From Papiliotrema nemorosa (Eukaryota; Basidiomycota; Tremellomycetes; Tremellales; Rhynchogastremaceae), in NCBI GenBank assembly GCA_032158125.1, contig JASKOT010000001.1:248001-312000 (forward strand): a stretch of 64,000 nt of DNA, written 5' to 3'. The notes beneath the pieces were generated by a model. The model was not told the DNA's origin and did no database searches. It was given only the letters and a program-made list of their open reading frames with translations. The position numbers were made by a program, and so were the translations under genes. Positions 33,315 through 46,110 of the stretch are shown one piece after another; positions within the stretch are counted from its first letter, which is position 1, and every line of letters starts with the position of its first letter.

Positions 33315-36300
33315 TCAACTCACGGGGAAGGTCGGTCGACTCATCCTGCTCGAAGTCGAAGATAGATTTCCCTCGCGGGTGGGATGATGACCGCCAAACC
33401 TTGGTGCCGAGGCCGGCACACTCGATTGATTAGACGTTCTCGCCATGAGCGGTGTCGGAGGAGAAATCATGTAGCTCGATTTGCCCGCAGCACTGTTGGA
33501 ATGTGTAGGCGGGTTGGACGACGTGTTTCGGGAGGATGAGCCGCTCGATTGCCTTAGCGTCGATGAAGAGGGCACCATCGACATCGGCGCAACAGGGGCT
33601 TGTCTCCTACGACCAGCGAGAATCCAAGGATGGCGCAAAGCGGGTTGCGGTTTGAGTCTCTTCTCTGGGTCCCACGTGAGGCATTTCGAGATAAAGTCGA
33701 CAAAGAGCTCATCGTTGCACTTCAACGCCTGTGCGAGGGTCTTGGCAGCAGGTCGCCTTCTCTTCCCCTTGGCATTGACAAACGGTCGAGGCGCTCCAGT
33801 CGCGTCGAAGAACTGTTTTCGTCGAGAAGCCCGGTCGACGATATATCGGTCGGGCACGCCCAAAACTTCCATGATACAGGCCAGCTGTTCATGTTCGTTT
33901 TCTCCTGGGAAGATAGGCACTCCAGTGTATAGTTCAGCAAGGATACAGCCCAAGGACCACATGTCGATGGCCATTGCGTAATTCATCCCCAAGATGACTT
34001 CTGGACTTCGGTAGAATCGCGATTGAATGTACGTGTAAACTATTATCAGTCACCATGCAATTCTTCAACTCACCCTTTTCCGTTTCGTGACAACTAGAGC
34101 CAAAGTCGATCACCTTGATCCCGCTCTTGGCCGGATGGCACAGCAGTATGTTTTCCGGCTTCAAATCACAGTGCACAATCCGGTGAGACCGCATGAGCTG
34201 TAGCGACGACAGCATTTGACTCGTGAACCTTCGGATGACGATGGTTGAAAAGCCTGAGAATTGATTCGCCTTGATCAACTCGTACAAATTGATACTGAGC
34301 ATCTCGGTCACGATGCACAAATGTCCTCGAAAGTAAAAGTGATCCGTCATTCGAACCATGTAATGACGATCTTCCGGATCCCATTCGACCAGTTGTCCTA
34401 GAATCTTCACCTCGACCAAAGCTTGTGTGTGGAACCGTTTTTTGTTGCGGATAATCTTGATAGCGACTGATCCGCCGGTCTTGTGGTCCCGGCATTGGAC
34501 AACCTGACCGAACGATCCCTTACCAAGGATCCCGGCCACTTCGTACCGGTAGCACAGGTGATCTCCGTTGACAACCAAATAGTCTCCCCTTTCATCGTCG
34601 TAGCCGTGATTGTATATCGCGCCGTTTTCCCCCGTGGGTCGAGAGATGCGCGAAGGAGGGCTGTAGTACACGCGATCGAAATCAAGGACCTCTTTCCGTT
34701 CATAATCCGACATTTTGGCCAGCCGCCGGGTGATGAACTCTCTTTGAGAAATAGGCTGAGACGGGGCGATATCTTGAGGGAATCCATTGATATCCGACAA
34801 ATCTTCCTGTTTCCCACTCGCATGTCGAGCTTGACGTCTTTTGACATAGGCAGCCATCTCAGCATCGGCTTGCGTCTCGTCGTCTTCAGCTGGACTGCCC
34901 GACGGGCTGTCCACGACAAGCGATGTCTTGCGGGACGATGATGCGCCAACAGAGCTTGACGTTGGGATGCGGGATTGAGTCGGCACAGACAGCTTCGTGT
35001 GTAGTGACTTGGACGGCTTGATCGGGGAAGGATTCTCAGAAGGTGTATTTTGACCGCTACCTGATCCGACTCTTGCACCCGAACGGAACTCCTTCGAGCT
35101 GCGTTTCGCAATGGAAGATGCGGTGGGAGCAGTTATCGATGGTGCCATAGCGACATGTCGGCGAGAAGGCGGTACCACCTGTCCGCCGACAAGCCTGACC
35201 AGAGGCTCGTGATGTTTTTCAGGTCGGCGACCTTCGGTACGGGCAGACATGGGCGCAAGCAGACGTGCACGATGATCTCCAGAGGTCGCTTGGCGTGGTG
35301 TTGCAAATGTCCCACCGAAAGAACCAAATTCAGAGATACTCGCAGATGTATTCCTAGAAGATAGAGTCGCGCCCTTGGACAATGGCGCTGGAGGCGGCCC
35401 CATGTTTGCGGCGGGTGATTCGGTAGGCCGAGCGATTCGAGGTATCCGAGTTGGTGTAGCCGAAGGCGGATTGTTCTCCCGGAGAGAAGACGATGAGCTA
35501 GGCTGACGTAGCGCTGGTGATCCTTGTATAGCTGGCAAGGTAGATGAAGGGTGTGCAGTAGACCCACTCCGACTTGATTGCATGGATGAGCGTTGACTGC
35601 TTGACCCAGAACCTGTGGCACGAGACTCAGTGATCGGCGGGGGAGCCGAAAGCTTTGGAGCGATATCACCAGAAATGGATAGAGTCTACGAATCAGCTAA
35701 TATCGGCGTTATGACCCACCTTGCCTCGCTTTCGACCGTTCCAACCTGTACTTGCGAAATGCGTTGGCTCGGCATTGATCTCCACCGTCGCAGGGGAGGG
35801 TGCGGGTGGCTCGACTTGCTGTGATACCGTTCGCTTCGAGTTGCCCCTCAACATAGAAGGTATCGACATGCCCAGCATCGACTTTCTGACCGATCCATTG
35901 GAGGACGTGCGGGCATTTGGCGGAGGTAGCATAGAAGGAGGAGCAGACTCTGGCTTTTGAATCGATGACGATGATGTCCGACGGAAAAACGGGATGGAAG
36001 ACGGGGTCGTTCGCTTCTGTTGACTAGGTGGCTTTGGCACTGGGGCGGACAACGAGCTTGATCCCACAGGTGTGGTGCTTGCGGCGGACCCTTCGTCGGG
36101 TGAAGGATGATTAAGCTCAGACCAGGGTGATCGAGGGGATCTCGTCTCCTCTGGTAAGCCTGGCGAATTGGCCGGGGAAGTCTCCTTGTGCAAACGCAGA
36201 TTGAGGGCGGAAGAGAATGACCATTTTTTGCTCATCTGACGAGGTGGATGGGCCGTTTCGGATGGGATGGACGATGGTGATTGTACCTCTGGCGAATCGG

Positions 36301-38387
36301 CCGCAGCGGTGGACAATTTCATCGTAGAGTAATTCTTGGGCAAAGGCGGGACGGGTGGGACAGTGACCGGCTCATCACCGCTGTGTGCCGATACATCGCT
36401 ACCTGCACTAGCTCTCCTAGCCGTCTTGTCTTTGCCCGAGGACGAAGGTGTCGTCGAAGGAGTGGGCTGAGAGACCGAGTCACGCGATGTTGGGGTTCCG
36501 ATGAAACTGGTGGATGACGAAGACTCTCGCTTTGCGACTATTTCTGGGGGCTTGGCGAGTCGTCCCCGACCGGGTACCACAGGTACCTCTTCTGCTAGGT
36601 CCACCCAATTGCTCAGGGGGGAGTCATGCACGCTGCTCGGTTTTGACTTTTCGGTAGATGTCGCTCCCAATTTGCCCTTGCCAGCGGGTGTCCCCGGTCG
36701 GCTCGAAATGCTTGTAGCGCTAGTAGACGGCTTGGCCCGAGGTGTCCTTTTCCCAGGGGTTGAACTCAGCCCGTCGAGTTTGCGAAGCGCCTCGTCTGTA
36801 TCTGGATCGACGGCCTTTTCCGAGTTGGACCTATGGACTGATCGAGACGAGGAGGACTGAGTGATCTGAGAGGTGCTCGGTGGAGGAGATCCGATGGAAG
36901 CGAAATTGTTCATAGATCCAGAACCGCGCAGAAATTGATTGATGGACGCGCTAGAGGGACTGGGCGGGAGGTGTGAAAAGTCTTTGGGCGCGAAATGCTT
37001 GAGAATGTCATGATGCGTTGTGTTTGGACTTGCTTTGGATTTAGGCGTAGACTGCGGAGGGGTTCTCCTGTTGTCTCTCCGTGCATTGACGTCGGCAGAA
37101 TTAGGTGGAGTCTGCTTCGACGATGTCCTGACGGGTGGTTCTGGTGGAACCGCATTTGCATCCGCGGCTGCCAGTCGCGAGGCTCTTCGAGCGTAAATAC
37201 GTGCTCTAGCGCTGCCCGGTGATAAATTGGGCGGCTCGGCCCAAGAGGTGTTGTGCATACCTCGCGGAGCAGGTGCCGAAGCACGATAGTCGCGATTGAC
37301 CGCAGGTGGCGTGGGAGGCGGTTCATCCGGGACCGACAGCGATGCAGCCAGCGCGGCCGTCATGGTAGAATCGAAGTCGAAATCGGCAAGAGTGTTGAGC
37401 GACAGTAAAGTGTCATCCTTGGACGGCCGCAAACGCTGAGGCGACTCCTCCTTGACGCCATGCATGACGCCCACACCCAAACCGAAACCCGACTGGCCCT
37501 GTGACCAATCGCTGGGCGGTACAGGCGGTACGAAGGACGAGGAGGAGCTTTTGCGTAGGTTTGCAGCTGTCCATCGCGGGGTGGAGAGCTCGCCTACCCC
37601 AATGAGAGCGTTGCGATCTATATTGGAAGGATCGATGGTTTCCGGTGAACCGGGTGAAAAAGATAAGGCTTGGGGCATATGAGGGGAAAGGAATGGTTCC
37701 GAAGGGGTCGCAGTGAGATATACCGAATCAACATTTGCCTTGGGCTCGTCCAAGGGTTTCGGCATCATCGGTTCGCCCATCGTCCGTCCGACTGCGGAGA
37801 GTGGTGGAGGGGGGTTCATCGAGGAGGAGTAGGACGTGGGTGGTGCACCTTTGATTTGAGCAGGCCTGTCACTGGGTCGAGGTGGTTGGGGTAGAGGTCG
37901 AGAAACGCGCTAGACGTCAGTACCGTCCCTCAACCGGGTAGTTCCTGCTCACTCTTGGTTGCTCTTCAGCTCTGACTGCTTCACTCCTCGGACTTAGATC
38001 TAATGCGGCAGGTGCAGGCGCCCTATTCCCGCGCAATGTCCCACTCAGACTGCTAGGCAACCTCTTCTCGGCCGATAGTGACAGTGTTGAGGTGGAGGCT
38101 GGTATTCTGGGAGGAGTGAATTGTGCAACAGGTTGAGTAGCGATAAGATCTCTGGGAGGCGGTGGATCAAAAGAAGACATGGCGTCGTGAAAGTCACTTG
38201 GAGTTTGATCGTCCTCGGAAGCATCATCGAACCTCCCCGCAAAGTATGAACCGCCGGATCCATTGCGATCGACGTATCCATTTGCCGAGCCAAGGTATGC
38301 GCCATAGTCATCGGTAGATGGATGTCGGCGCGAGTGAGAGGGTCCGGCGTTGGGACTGGAGTGGTTATGAGAGCCGGGATGTGACAT
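33315..38387 (-). CDS. DYRK-family protein kinase, Pom1-like
   Basis: This is a dual-specificity Tyr-regulated kinase. The start [20 protein letters not shown] opens a disordered Ser/Pro region of over 1,000 residues (38387 to about 34900, with a 708-codon open stretch 37819-35693). Then come the DYRK homology box [16 protein letters not shown] and the kinase domain: [43 protein letters not shown], activation loop [14 protein letters not shown] with the YxY autophosphorylation pair, [14 protein letters not shown] and [19 protein letters not shown] Ser-rich tail follows. Long N-termini and this kinase class fit Pom1, a cell polarity/size kinase, but DYRK2-like is the safer label. The stop is read at 33315, overlapping a GTGAGT that could be a donor. 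Confidence 0.88.
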
Positions 38388-39135
38388 CTACCAAGTGTCA
38401 GCGAAAGAGGAGCTGACAACCCACCGTTGAGGATCGCTACAATGTCCAACCACCCGCAGTGAGTGATATGAATCACACAACCTAAGAAGAGCGTTGTGAT
38501 CGATCAATGTAAGATCCAGCTACCTGAACAACATTGATCTTTGGAAAGATGTCGAGATTTTTTGCGTGTCGTTGCGGAAAAGTCGACGCGGTGGTCTGAT
38601 CGTCAAGGTCGAGAAAACACGACAGAGAACGCCGAGCGAATCCCTTCCTCGAAAATGTCCAAACTGAAAGCAATCGCTGTACACTGCCGGAAAATATTCT
38701 ACCTAACGTGTGGCTCGTCTATATCCCCATGTCTGGCCGGAGTATTTGATGACAAGACCAGGGGTGCGGAAAGCTGAGCAGATGGGATGGGTCCTCAGGA
38801 GCTTGGATGGTGAATCGAATGGCCCCCGGGGTTTCATCCTCACGCGTTTGCCACGTGCGACTACTTGGAAGCGGAGATCGCCGCAATTGCAATCTCCCCC
38901 CCATGGGCAATACCCTATCCCGGCGAGTGAGAAGAGGGATCTACCCAGCTCACCAGCCATCACAACATACATCTCTACAGTCAAGAGGTCCATTTTACAG
39001 CGTCCAAGACCATTGAACGCCATCGAGTGGAGACACAAAGGCTCACACCGTCTGAAAACTCCCTTGTGCCGATCGCCTTATTCAAGTCGAACACTTCACG
39101 GCCTTGTCTATCCTCTCGTGGCGACTTCGCGTTGA
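38388..39135. promoter_or_regulatory. Divergent intergenic region, DYRK / choline kinase
   Basis: A 748-bp gap lies between two divergent starts. No credible conserved frame is seen. It must hold both promoters and 5' leaders, and no recognisable RNA gene or repeat was found. Confidence 0.35.
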
Positions 39136-40809
39136 ATGGTCCTCACGCCAGATTTCAGGCCGCATCACGGCGGTGGGCCGCTGTCTCCGCTTCTGCTTGC
39201 TCAACAGGCCTCCCCATTACCAGCGCATCCCACTCCCCGACGATCTTCTACCGGAAACTACTCTCAACTCTCCGACTTTCACCTCGACCCCTTTGAAGAT
39301 AAGGAAAAGGGTAATGGCGTCAGTGAAGTTCGCCATGTAGATCTCAGCGTATCTTCTGCGTCAGTATATCTCCCTGAGTCTTCCAGCAGACAAGTATTGA
39401 TGCTTTAGCGAATGGAAAGTGGCCGTCTTCAAGCAAAAGATCTTTTCCATTCTTCGCCATCTCGTATGTCGCGTGACCAATGAGATTCCACCACTGACAT
39501 TGCAGAAAGTACCAGGATGGACAGGAGACTCGCTCAAGCCTTCCTCTATCCACCTCCAAAAGGTCTCTGGAGCTTTGACAAATGCCGTCTTTTTCATTTC
39601 ATTCAATCCGGCTCCTAGACCTACTTCACCCTCCATGTCGCCCATGTTGACCCCTACTCTGCCTCCTACCGACCCAAATCATCCCCCTCCCTTCCCCGCC
39701 ACCGACTACCCACCGACACTTCTTCTACGTATCTATGGTCCCAGCTCTGACGCGCTTATCTCTCGAGTCGAGGAGCTGCGAATATTGCACGTGCTGTCGA
39801 CGGAGTATGGGCTTGGACCAAAAGTTTACGGTACATTCGCAAACGGCCGGGTGGAACAATTCTTCCCATCCCGCGCTCTGACTGCTGAAGAATTACGGGT
39901 CCCCCTCGTCTCGCAATGCATTGCAAGGCGGATGCGTGAGCTGCACTCTGTCGACATCAAGCTGTTAGGGTACGACGATATGGAGCCGATGGTCTGGAGG
40001 TGTCTCGAGAAGTGGCTGCCCGTGGCCGAAACAGTGCTCAACACGCTGTACAAGGTCAGCGCAGAATGGGCAGACTACGCGCGGCGATATGATCTCAAGA
40101 AGGCCAAGGAGGAGATACAGAGGTACAAAGACTATGTTGAGAAAGATGCGGGCAAGGGCAAGGGTGTGGTCTTTTGCCGTGAGTGCGGCCACAAACAGGT
40201 CTGCTCGGCTTGACTGATGGTAGATAACGATACCCAATATGGCAATCTTCTCAAGCTGGACACGTTCAGGAATGGTCCTGAGCATCACAGGGTGAGCCGA
40301 GTATATTAGACTGGGCTAATGACCAGTACATTGTCATTGACTTTGAGTACTCGGCTCCCAGTCAGCGAGGTTACGATATCGCAAACCACTTCCACGAGTG
40401 GAGAGCAAACTACCATCACCCGACCCTGTCACATTCCCTGCAGCCTCATTTCCCATACCCCTCGCTCGAACAACGGTCTTCGTTCTACCGGGCTTATTTG
40501 TCCATGCAAATCGACTCTGAAAAGGAAGTCATCGGGTCTAGGGAGGATGTATCGCAGGAGAGGGTCGACAGGCTGGAGCGGGAAGTCCGCTTGTGGAGTC
40601 CAGCTTCAAGTGTGTTCTGGGCAATGTGGGGTATCATTCAGGCCGAGGAGCAGATCGAGAATCTGGTTGACGACATTCTGGAGAATGACTTCGACTATCT
40701 GGTATGTCGAATACCGTGTTCTTTTGCGCTGACGACCTAGGCGTATGCCATGGAACGCATGGAGATGTTCAGGAAAGAAGCGACAGAACTGGGCGCTTTA
40801 GAAGTATAA
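39136..40809 (+). CDS. CKI1: Choline/ethanolamine kinase
   Basis: The first step of the Kennedy pathway: ATP-dependent phosphorylation of choline or ethanolamine. The start MVLTPDFRPHHGGGPLSPLL leads into a Ser-rich N-terminus, then (across an intron with donor GTCAGT) AEWKVAVFKQKIFSILRHL and KVPGW. The body reads KVSGALTNAVFFISF and LLLRIYGPSSDALISRVEEL with HVLSTEYGLGPKVYGTF. The Brenner motif VFCHNDTQYGNL has the catalytic Asp and is joined across an intron at about 40180-40222. The choline kinase motif VIDFEYSAPSQRGYDIANHF follows. It ends ATELGALEV. Choline versus ethanolamine preference cannot be decided by eye. The stop is 39 bp from the convergent PLPBP gene. Confidence 0.92.
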
Positions 40810-40848
40810 CGACATATTGTTGAAGATGGATCAACCTGTTGGTAACAT

Positions 40849-41771
40849 TCATTGTTTCTGTACCTTTTTGGGCCTTTCACCGAATATACGAGTACCCACG
40901 CGAACACTGCTACTGCCCTCTTTGACCGCTGCAGCAAAGTCAGCCGACATGCCCATGCTCAGCTCTAAGCTTTCCACGCCCAGACTATTCTCCTTGGAAA
41001 GACGAAGCAGGTTGTCCCTTGTTGTCTTGAGCGACGTAAAGTCTGGATTGGGCTTAGAAGGGTCGTGCGAGGCTTCCCAGGATCCGATCGTCATGAGCCC
41101 CAACAGCCGCAATCCCGGACATTGCTTGACAACGTGTTCTGCCAGTTGATAAACTTCAGAGGAAGAATCGGACGATTGATCAAGGGGAGGTAATCCAGAT
41201 TTGGCGTCCTCGCCTGAAGTGTTGATTTGTAGGTATACGTTTAGAGGTGACGATCGTTCGGGGAGGGATTTCTGGAGCAGATCGGCTACTTTGATGGATG
41301 ACAGTGTTTCCAGGACGAACAGGTTGGAGACGGCTAAATGGTTAGTTCACAGAGAACATGTACTAGACGCACAAGCTAAGAGTTTTGCCTTGTTGCTCTG
41401 CAGCGCACCGACGAAATGCCAGTTGATATCTTTGGGCAACTACAGGCTCAGCTCAAGATTCAGCCAAGCAATCCTGCAAGACAACGCACCACTTCAGCCT
41501 TGTCCACCAATTCTTGTATATAGTTCTCCCCGAAATGCCTGTACCCAGCATCGTACAGGGCTTTAATATCTGAAGCAGGCTTGATCTTCGAGATCGGTAC
41601 CAACCTGGCAGGTGTCGATCCGGAAGGCGTAGCAGCCTCAATCTCCTGTAAGACCGATTGCATGTTTTCCTTCAGATCGGTAGCCCTGTCTGGGGCATAT
41701 TCCAGTGAGAGCGACATCGTCTTGCGTAGTGAAGAGAAACAACGGATAGATCGACGGAGCGACAGCGACAT
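40849..41771 (-). CDS. Pyridoxal phosphate homeostasis protein (YggS/PROSC family)
   Basis: A PLP-binding protein of alanine-racemase-like fold that keeps free PLP low. The start [20 protein letters not shown] is Arg/Ser-rich and may be a mitochondrial presequence, with a second Met at residue 19. [20 protein letters not shown] carries the PLP Lys in SKIKP, and then comes [19 protein letters not shown]. Downstream exons give [38 protein letters not shown] and [20 protein letters not shown], then [20 protein letters not shown] and [12 protein letters not shown]. All are signature pieces of the family. Human PLPBP and yeast YBL036C are orthologues by family. Confidence 0.92.
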
Positions 41772-41905
41772 GCAAGACGAGCTCGAGGGTTAGGGTGTTT
41801 TTTGGCATTTGACGTCAACCCTGTTCAAAGTCGACTCAGCTGTATTCCTTGGACAACGACCAGAAAGACCACTAATTTGGTCAGCTCACAACCGTTCGGA
41901 ACGTA

Positions 41906-42915
41906 ATGGAGTTCAAAATGAACAATGTACATGGAAATATCTCCCATGCGATGCGGGACAACTACAACGAATACGGAGTCGATGAAGTGCGCCCGACCAC
42001 CGAAGACTTTCGATGGACTTCAGCTGATAGTAGTACTACCGAAAGGTCGCGGCTACCTATCGTAACCCATTCTTTCCGTCTATCAAGCAAGTGGTATGGT
42101 CCATCTTTAATAGGTGGTACGAGCAAGAATGGGCCCATATCCAACCGGTCCGGCCAATACGGGTACTGGATATGGCAGCAGGCAGGTGAGCCATTCCGAA
42201 GCTATATTGCGTTTAACTGAGTATCAGCGGGGAGGTCACGTCATGTCTCCTTGAATGGGAAGAGATAGGCCATTCAGAACGATCTACCGGTAGTGGTCAA
42301 GCTGGGAGAGCATTCGTCCCTCCGAAAGCTCGCATAAAATCAGGTCTACCTCCTTCATTATCCCCAACATTCAAGTTGGACGTAGTCGCTACAGATCCTG
42401 TGGGTCTCGCCCGTTTACCGTTCTTCAGGAATACTGAAGGCAGTTCACATCCCCAGCATATACGGAACGCACGCAAAGACCTTGTCATCCGCTTTCTTTT
42501 GCCCATTTAGCCAATGGAGAACTTCCTCCAGACTCGGCAAGCAATAACCCAATCTGGGATATCGTCATTTGCTCCTTTGCTTTACACCTCGTCCCATCAT
42601 CTTCGGAGCTTTGGGCACTGTTGTATGAGCTCAGCTCTAAAGCGACATGGTTCATCATCATTGCGCCTCACAAGAAACCAGAAGTGAGCTGGTCCAACAC
42701 GAGACGCCTCATGGAGCTGATGGTAGATCAAGGATGGCTGGGGCTGGATACGGTGGGATTTAGACAAGTGGGACGAGAATCAGACTGGAGGCGATCATGC
42801 TCCAGGTCTGGAGATGGTCAGGGAGAAGTGAGTGACAACTGATTTTGTCAGACAGACAGAGCGCTGCTGACCTGGTAGAACCCGCTTGAGATTGTATCGC
42901 AGTGCCAATGTCTGA
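41906..42915 (+). CDS. SAM-dependent methyltransferase
   Basis: A small class I methyltransferase of unknown substrate. Exons read MEFKMNNVHGNISHAMRDNY, NEYGVDE then YYRKVAATYRNPFFPSIKQV. Motif I is RVLDMAAGSGE, split by an intron inside the Gly-rich loop (near 42184-42228). LDVVATDP provides the acidic residue after beta2, and WDIVICSFALHLV followed by ELWALLYELS is the post-I/motif IV region. The end reads IIIAPHKKPEIKDGWGWIRW, then TRLRLYRSANV. Similar fungal proteins are usually labelled methyltransferase domain-containing. The last two exons and the 3' flank are the source of a degenerate copy found 4 kb downstream. Confidence 0.75.
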
Positions 42916-43224
42916 GACTGCATGTCATATAATCCGACAGCGTGAAGTGTCATGGAATGCCCACAGCTCCACGTTCGAAGTCGAGATTGTCGGATCTTGT
43001 GGCCAGGTGGACTATTTAGCGGGGATCGGTGAGCGATATCCTCGCCTTCTCGCTGCCTCAAGGTGGATTGCGGATAAACGGATCTGATGGGCGCATCAAA
43101 TCCGGCTTATATCGTGGGATCGAGCGATCAGTAGTGGACTCTAGCTAGGAGCCATAAATATAGCATTTGGCCCAGATCAAGAGTATATTTATATGCCTCA
43201 TGTCGATTCCGCTCCGACTCCGCA
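42778..43224 (+). repeat. Segmental duplication, copy A (source)
   Basis: It runs from the penultimate exon of the methyltransferase gene (AATCAGACTGGAGGCGATCA) through its last intron, last exon and 3' flank to TGTCGATTCCGCTCCGACTC at 43201-43220. The same landmarks occur in the same order at about 46789-47228. Confidence 0.75.
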
Positions 43225-43895
43225 CGAGTATTTCTCTTGCAGAAGAAGAGGAGGAGTGAATACCTTCAGAACGCATCTGAGTCTAAGTGGCGATAAAGTT
43301 GCTCTTGCACCTGCGCTGTCGATGGCATCGACTCGCCGGGCCCGGAAAGCGGTCATCGCATGCCAGCGAGGAGGGCAGGGCGTGTGGAGGTCAATCTCGG
43401 CGAGCAAAGTCGCTCTGGCAGATACAAATTCGACATTGGAGAGGCGCCTGAGGCAGACTTTGATCGCTCAGTGGGAAGTCACACAGACTGCTGGTATACA
43501 ACAATGAGAGATTGTGGGTGTCAAATTTGAAGTCAATTACCGTGCCCATGCAAGTCACTAGTGGGACGGGATTCGATAAAGTCACATTTCGTGTTACGGC
43601 TATGCGCAATTCCAGTGACACGGATCTTTGACGGGGTTTGCACTGTACCTTTCATTGCCCACCGTATGACGCGCTTCGCAATCCACCTCCTTCAGAACGG
43701 AATTTTCTCACCTTCCAAGCACGCAGAGAGGCAGGGAACAGGAGTAGTCTGTTTCAAGGATCGCTGCATCTCTATAACGGGGCACAAAGGGGATTCTGAC
43801 GTGCGCTATTGTCTCACGGGGCTGAGTGCCACAACATCGTTTCACACAGTCCGTTGAACGGATATAAAACCTGGCATGCCCCGTCTACTTCTCAC
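42916..43895. other. Gene-poor stretch with duplicated 3' flank and amidase promoter
   Basis: The first 310 bp are collinear with a degenerate copy at about 46920-47225. The rest holds no convincing frame. A 104-codon open stretch at 43193-43507 has no family features. A TATA-like gatataaaac at 43861 lies 35 bp before the amidase ATG. Confidence 0.5.
43861..43870 (+). promoter_or_regulatory. TATA-like box of amidase
   Basis: gatataaaac lies about 30 bp upstream of the amidase start, at the usual TATA distance for a compact fungal promoter with a short leader. Confidence 0.4.
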
Positions 43896-46110
43896 ATGGA
43901 CATCGACACCATGCTCGACCGATTACACCCCCTGAATGCGACACTGGAGCAGATTTGTAACGCGTTGCGAGATGGACAAGTGACCAGTGTCGAATTGGTC
44001 GGTGGATACCTGGGTACGCATCCTCACCCCGGTCGTCCCCTCGGCCCGCCTCCCGCCTTTGACGCTGTCTCGGGCTTATAAGCATAATCGGAGGAGGCTA
44101 ACGTTGGCAGCGCAAATTGATAAGCACAATCTGAGTGGGATGGAACTTCGTGCCGTCCTCGAGACAGCTCCCAGGGGATACCGTAGGTCCTCCCGATGTG
44201 ATTTCTTGCCACTGAGCCCAATGGTGAGCTAGTCATGTATCTGACGGTAGTCCTGGCCAGAGCCAAAGAAAGCGACATCCTCCGTACGCAAGGCAAGGTC
44301 GTGGGGCTTCTTCACGGAGTGCCGATCCTCATCAAGTGGGTCTCATCGTTGTCGCGCCATTTCCGAACCGGCTCACTGATTGGGATAGAGATATGATCGG
44401 AACGCACCCTGATCTCGGAATGCATACAACTGCAGACCTCAATGTGCTCAGTGAGTGTCTATCTATGTCTCTCTTGCTCGATCGTATTCATGATTGCGAA
44501 CCGGTGAGACGTTTTCTAATGAAGCAGAGGATTGCACAGCCAAGGAGAACGCCGATGTGGTCAAGCGTCTCCTAAACGCGGGGGCGATCAGTACGTCACC
44601 TCATTCTTCATATTCATGGCACACACTAACAGGCGTCAAGTCCTGGGAAAAGCCGCACTCACCGTGATGGGCAATTCCTACGCCGGCTCAATCCCAAACG
44701 GGTGGTCGCCGCTCGGCGGGGGAGCCACCTCCGCCTACGTTCCCGGAGGAGAAGCATGGGGCAGCTCGACGGGTAGCGCGGTGGCGCTGAGTGCTGGGAT
44801 GTGTGCGGCCAGTATAGGCGGAGAGACAGACGGAAGTCTGATCGGGTCTGCAGCTATGGCGGGCTTGTATGCGCTTCGACCCAAGGCGGGCGCTGTCTCG
44901 GCCAAGGGGGCCATGTGTATCTCGTCAGTCCTTCCATTCCTCCTGCCTCTTTCCTCTTTCCTCCCTTTCTCATTCCTTCCCTCACCCGGCATCCGCTATC
45001 TGGAAAATCGTGCTGATGAACAGCAAACGGCAAGATGTGATTGGGCCCATGGGGAAGTCGACATGGGACGTCGCAGCCCTCCTGGACGCTATCATTGACC
45101 CCTGCCCCTCTTACGTCCAGACCCTTCCCTCTCGGCCCAAGGCTTTGCCCGAGTTTGAATTTGGTCTCCTGCGCGATGGGTTCTTACCCACACACCCGTC
45201 TCCTTCTGTCACACAGGCGGAAGAGATGTTCCTGGACGGCTTGGTCAAGCTCGGGCCTGTGCACGAGCATGGCCCGATCGAAGGGTTGGAGCAGCTGTGG
45301 AAGAAGGACGAGCAAGGGGTTCGGCATGAGAGTTTTTGGTTCGAAGTAGAGCATCACGAGGCGTTCAAGGAGTTTATGGCGGGACTGCGCGATTGTCCGA
45401 TATCGACCATTGAAGACCTCGTCGAGTGGAACAATCTTCACCCAGTATGTCGGCCCCGACGCTCATCCTTGTCTCTCCCCATGTCCGCTCGTTGACGACG
45501 CTTGCTGGTTCAATGCACATTGCTGACGATGCAGGATTTAGCATTCCACCCGGACCACCCAGGCGATCAAGCGATTTTGGAGAACGTGGCCAAACGTGCT
45601 GGGAAAAAAGACTCGACATACCATGCCCATCTCGCAGTCATCCACGATATCGGCGAAAAGGTCGTGACATATATGGAAACGCACCACCTTGATGCGCTCG
45701 TCTTTCCGTCGTTGCCCTTTGGGGGGGGAGATCGTACCTGGCGACGGTTGGGTGAACATAGTGGCAAACAGCGCTTTCTTACCTATGGTAAGTCACGGCG
45801 CTCTTTGCTACCGCCACCAACTCTGCTTCGGTCCGCTGGCTCTGCGCGCTATCCGTGATAGTAGGATAGTCACTAATCTCTTCAGGCGACCGTACCGATC
45901 GGATGTGACTCATCGGGATGTCCTCAAGGAATGGCGTTCATCGGCCGACCCGGCGGCGAACAAACCTTACTGGCTATCCTGTACGTGACGACTATCCAAA
46001 TCTCCCATCACCTTTGTTTACACTGTTGTTACGGTGCTGATCCCGCCTCTAGGCAAGCGTGTGAGGCCGTGTTCCCTCCTCGACCCATCCCCACGTCCCT
46101 GCAGAATTAG
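43896..46110 (+). pseudogene. Amidase signature enzyme with single-base frameshift
   Basis: Hydrolyses amides to acid and ammonia. Exons read MDIDTMLDRLHPLNATLEQI with VTSVELVGGYL, AQIDKHNLSGMELRAVLE, VVGLLHGVPILIK (catalytic Lys), ADVVKRLLNAGAI and VLGKAALTVMGNS. The amidase signature is WGSSTGSAVALSAGMCAASI then GGETDGSLIG, with the Ser-cisSer-Lys site complete. Later exons give KRQDVIGPMGKSTWDVAALL, FGLLRDGF, HLAVIHDIGEK, LDALVFPSLPF, GEIVPGDGWVNIVANSAFLP and ATVPIGCDSSGCPQGMAFIG, ending PTSLQN. Between LPF and GEIV the frame breaks at a run of eight G (45721-45728). Seven G would join the two family-typical halves. Everything else is intact, so this is either a very young pseudogene or a homopolymer error. 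Confidence 0.8.

Noticed and set aside
43193..43507. 104-codon open frame after the methyltransferase
   Set aside because: Starts inside the duplicated flank, has no family features, and the antisense strand is also open.
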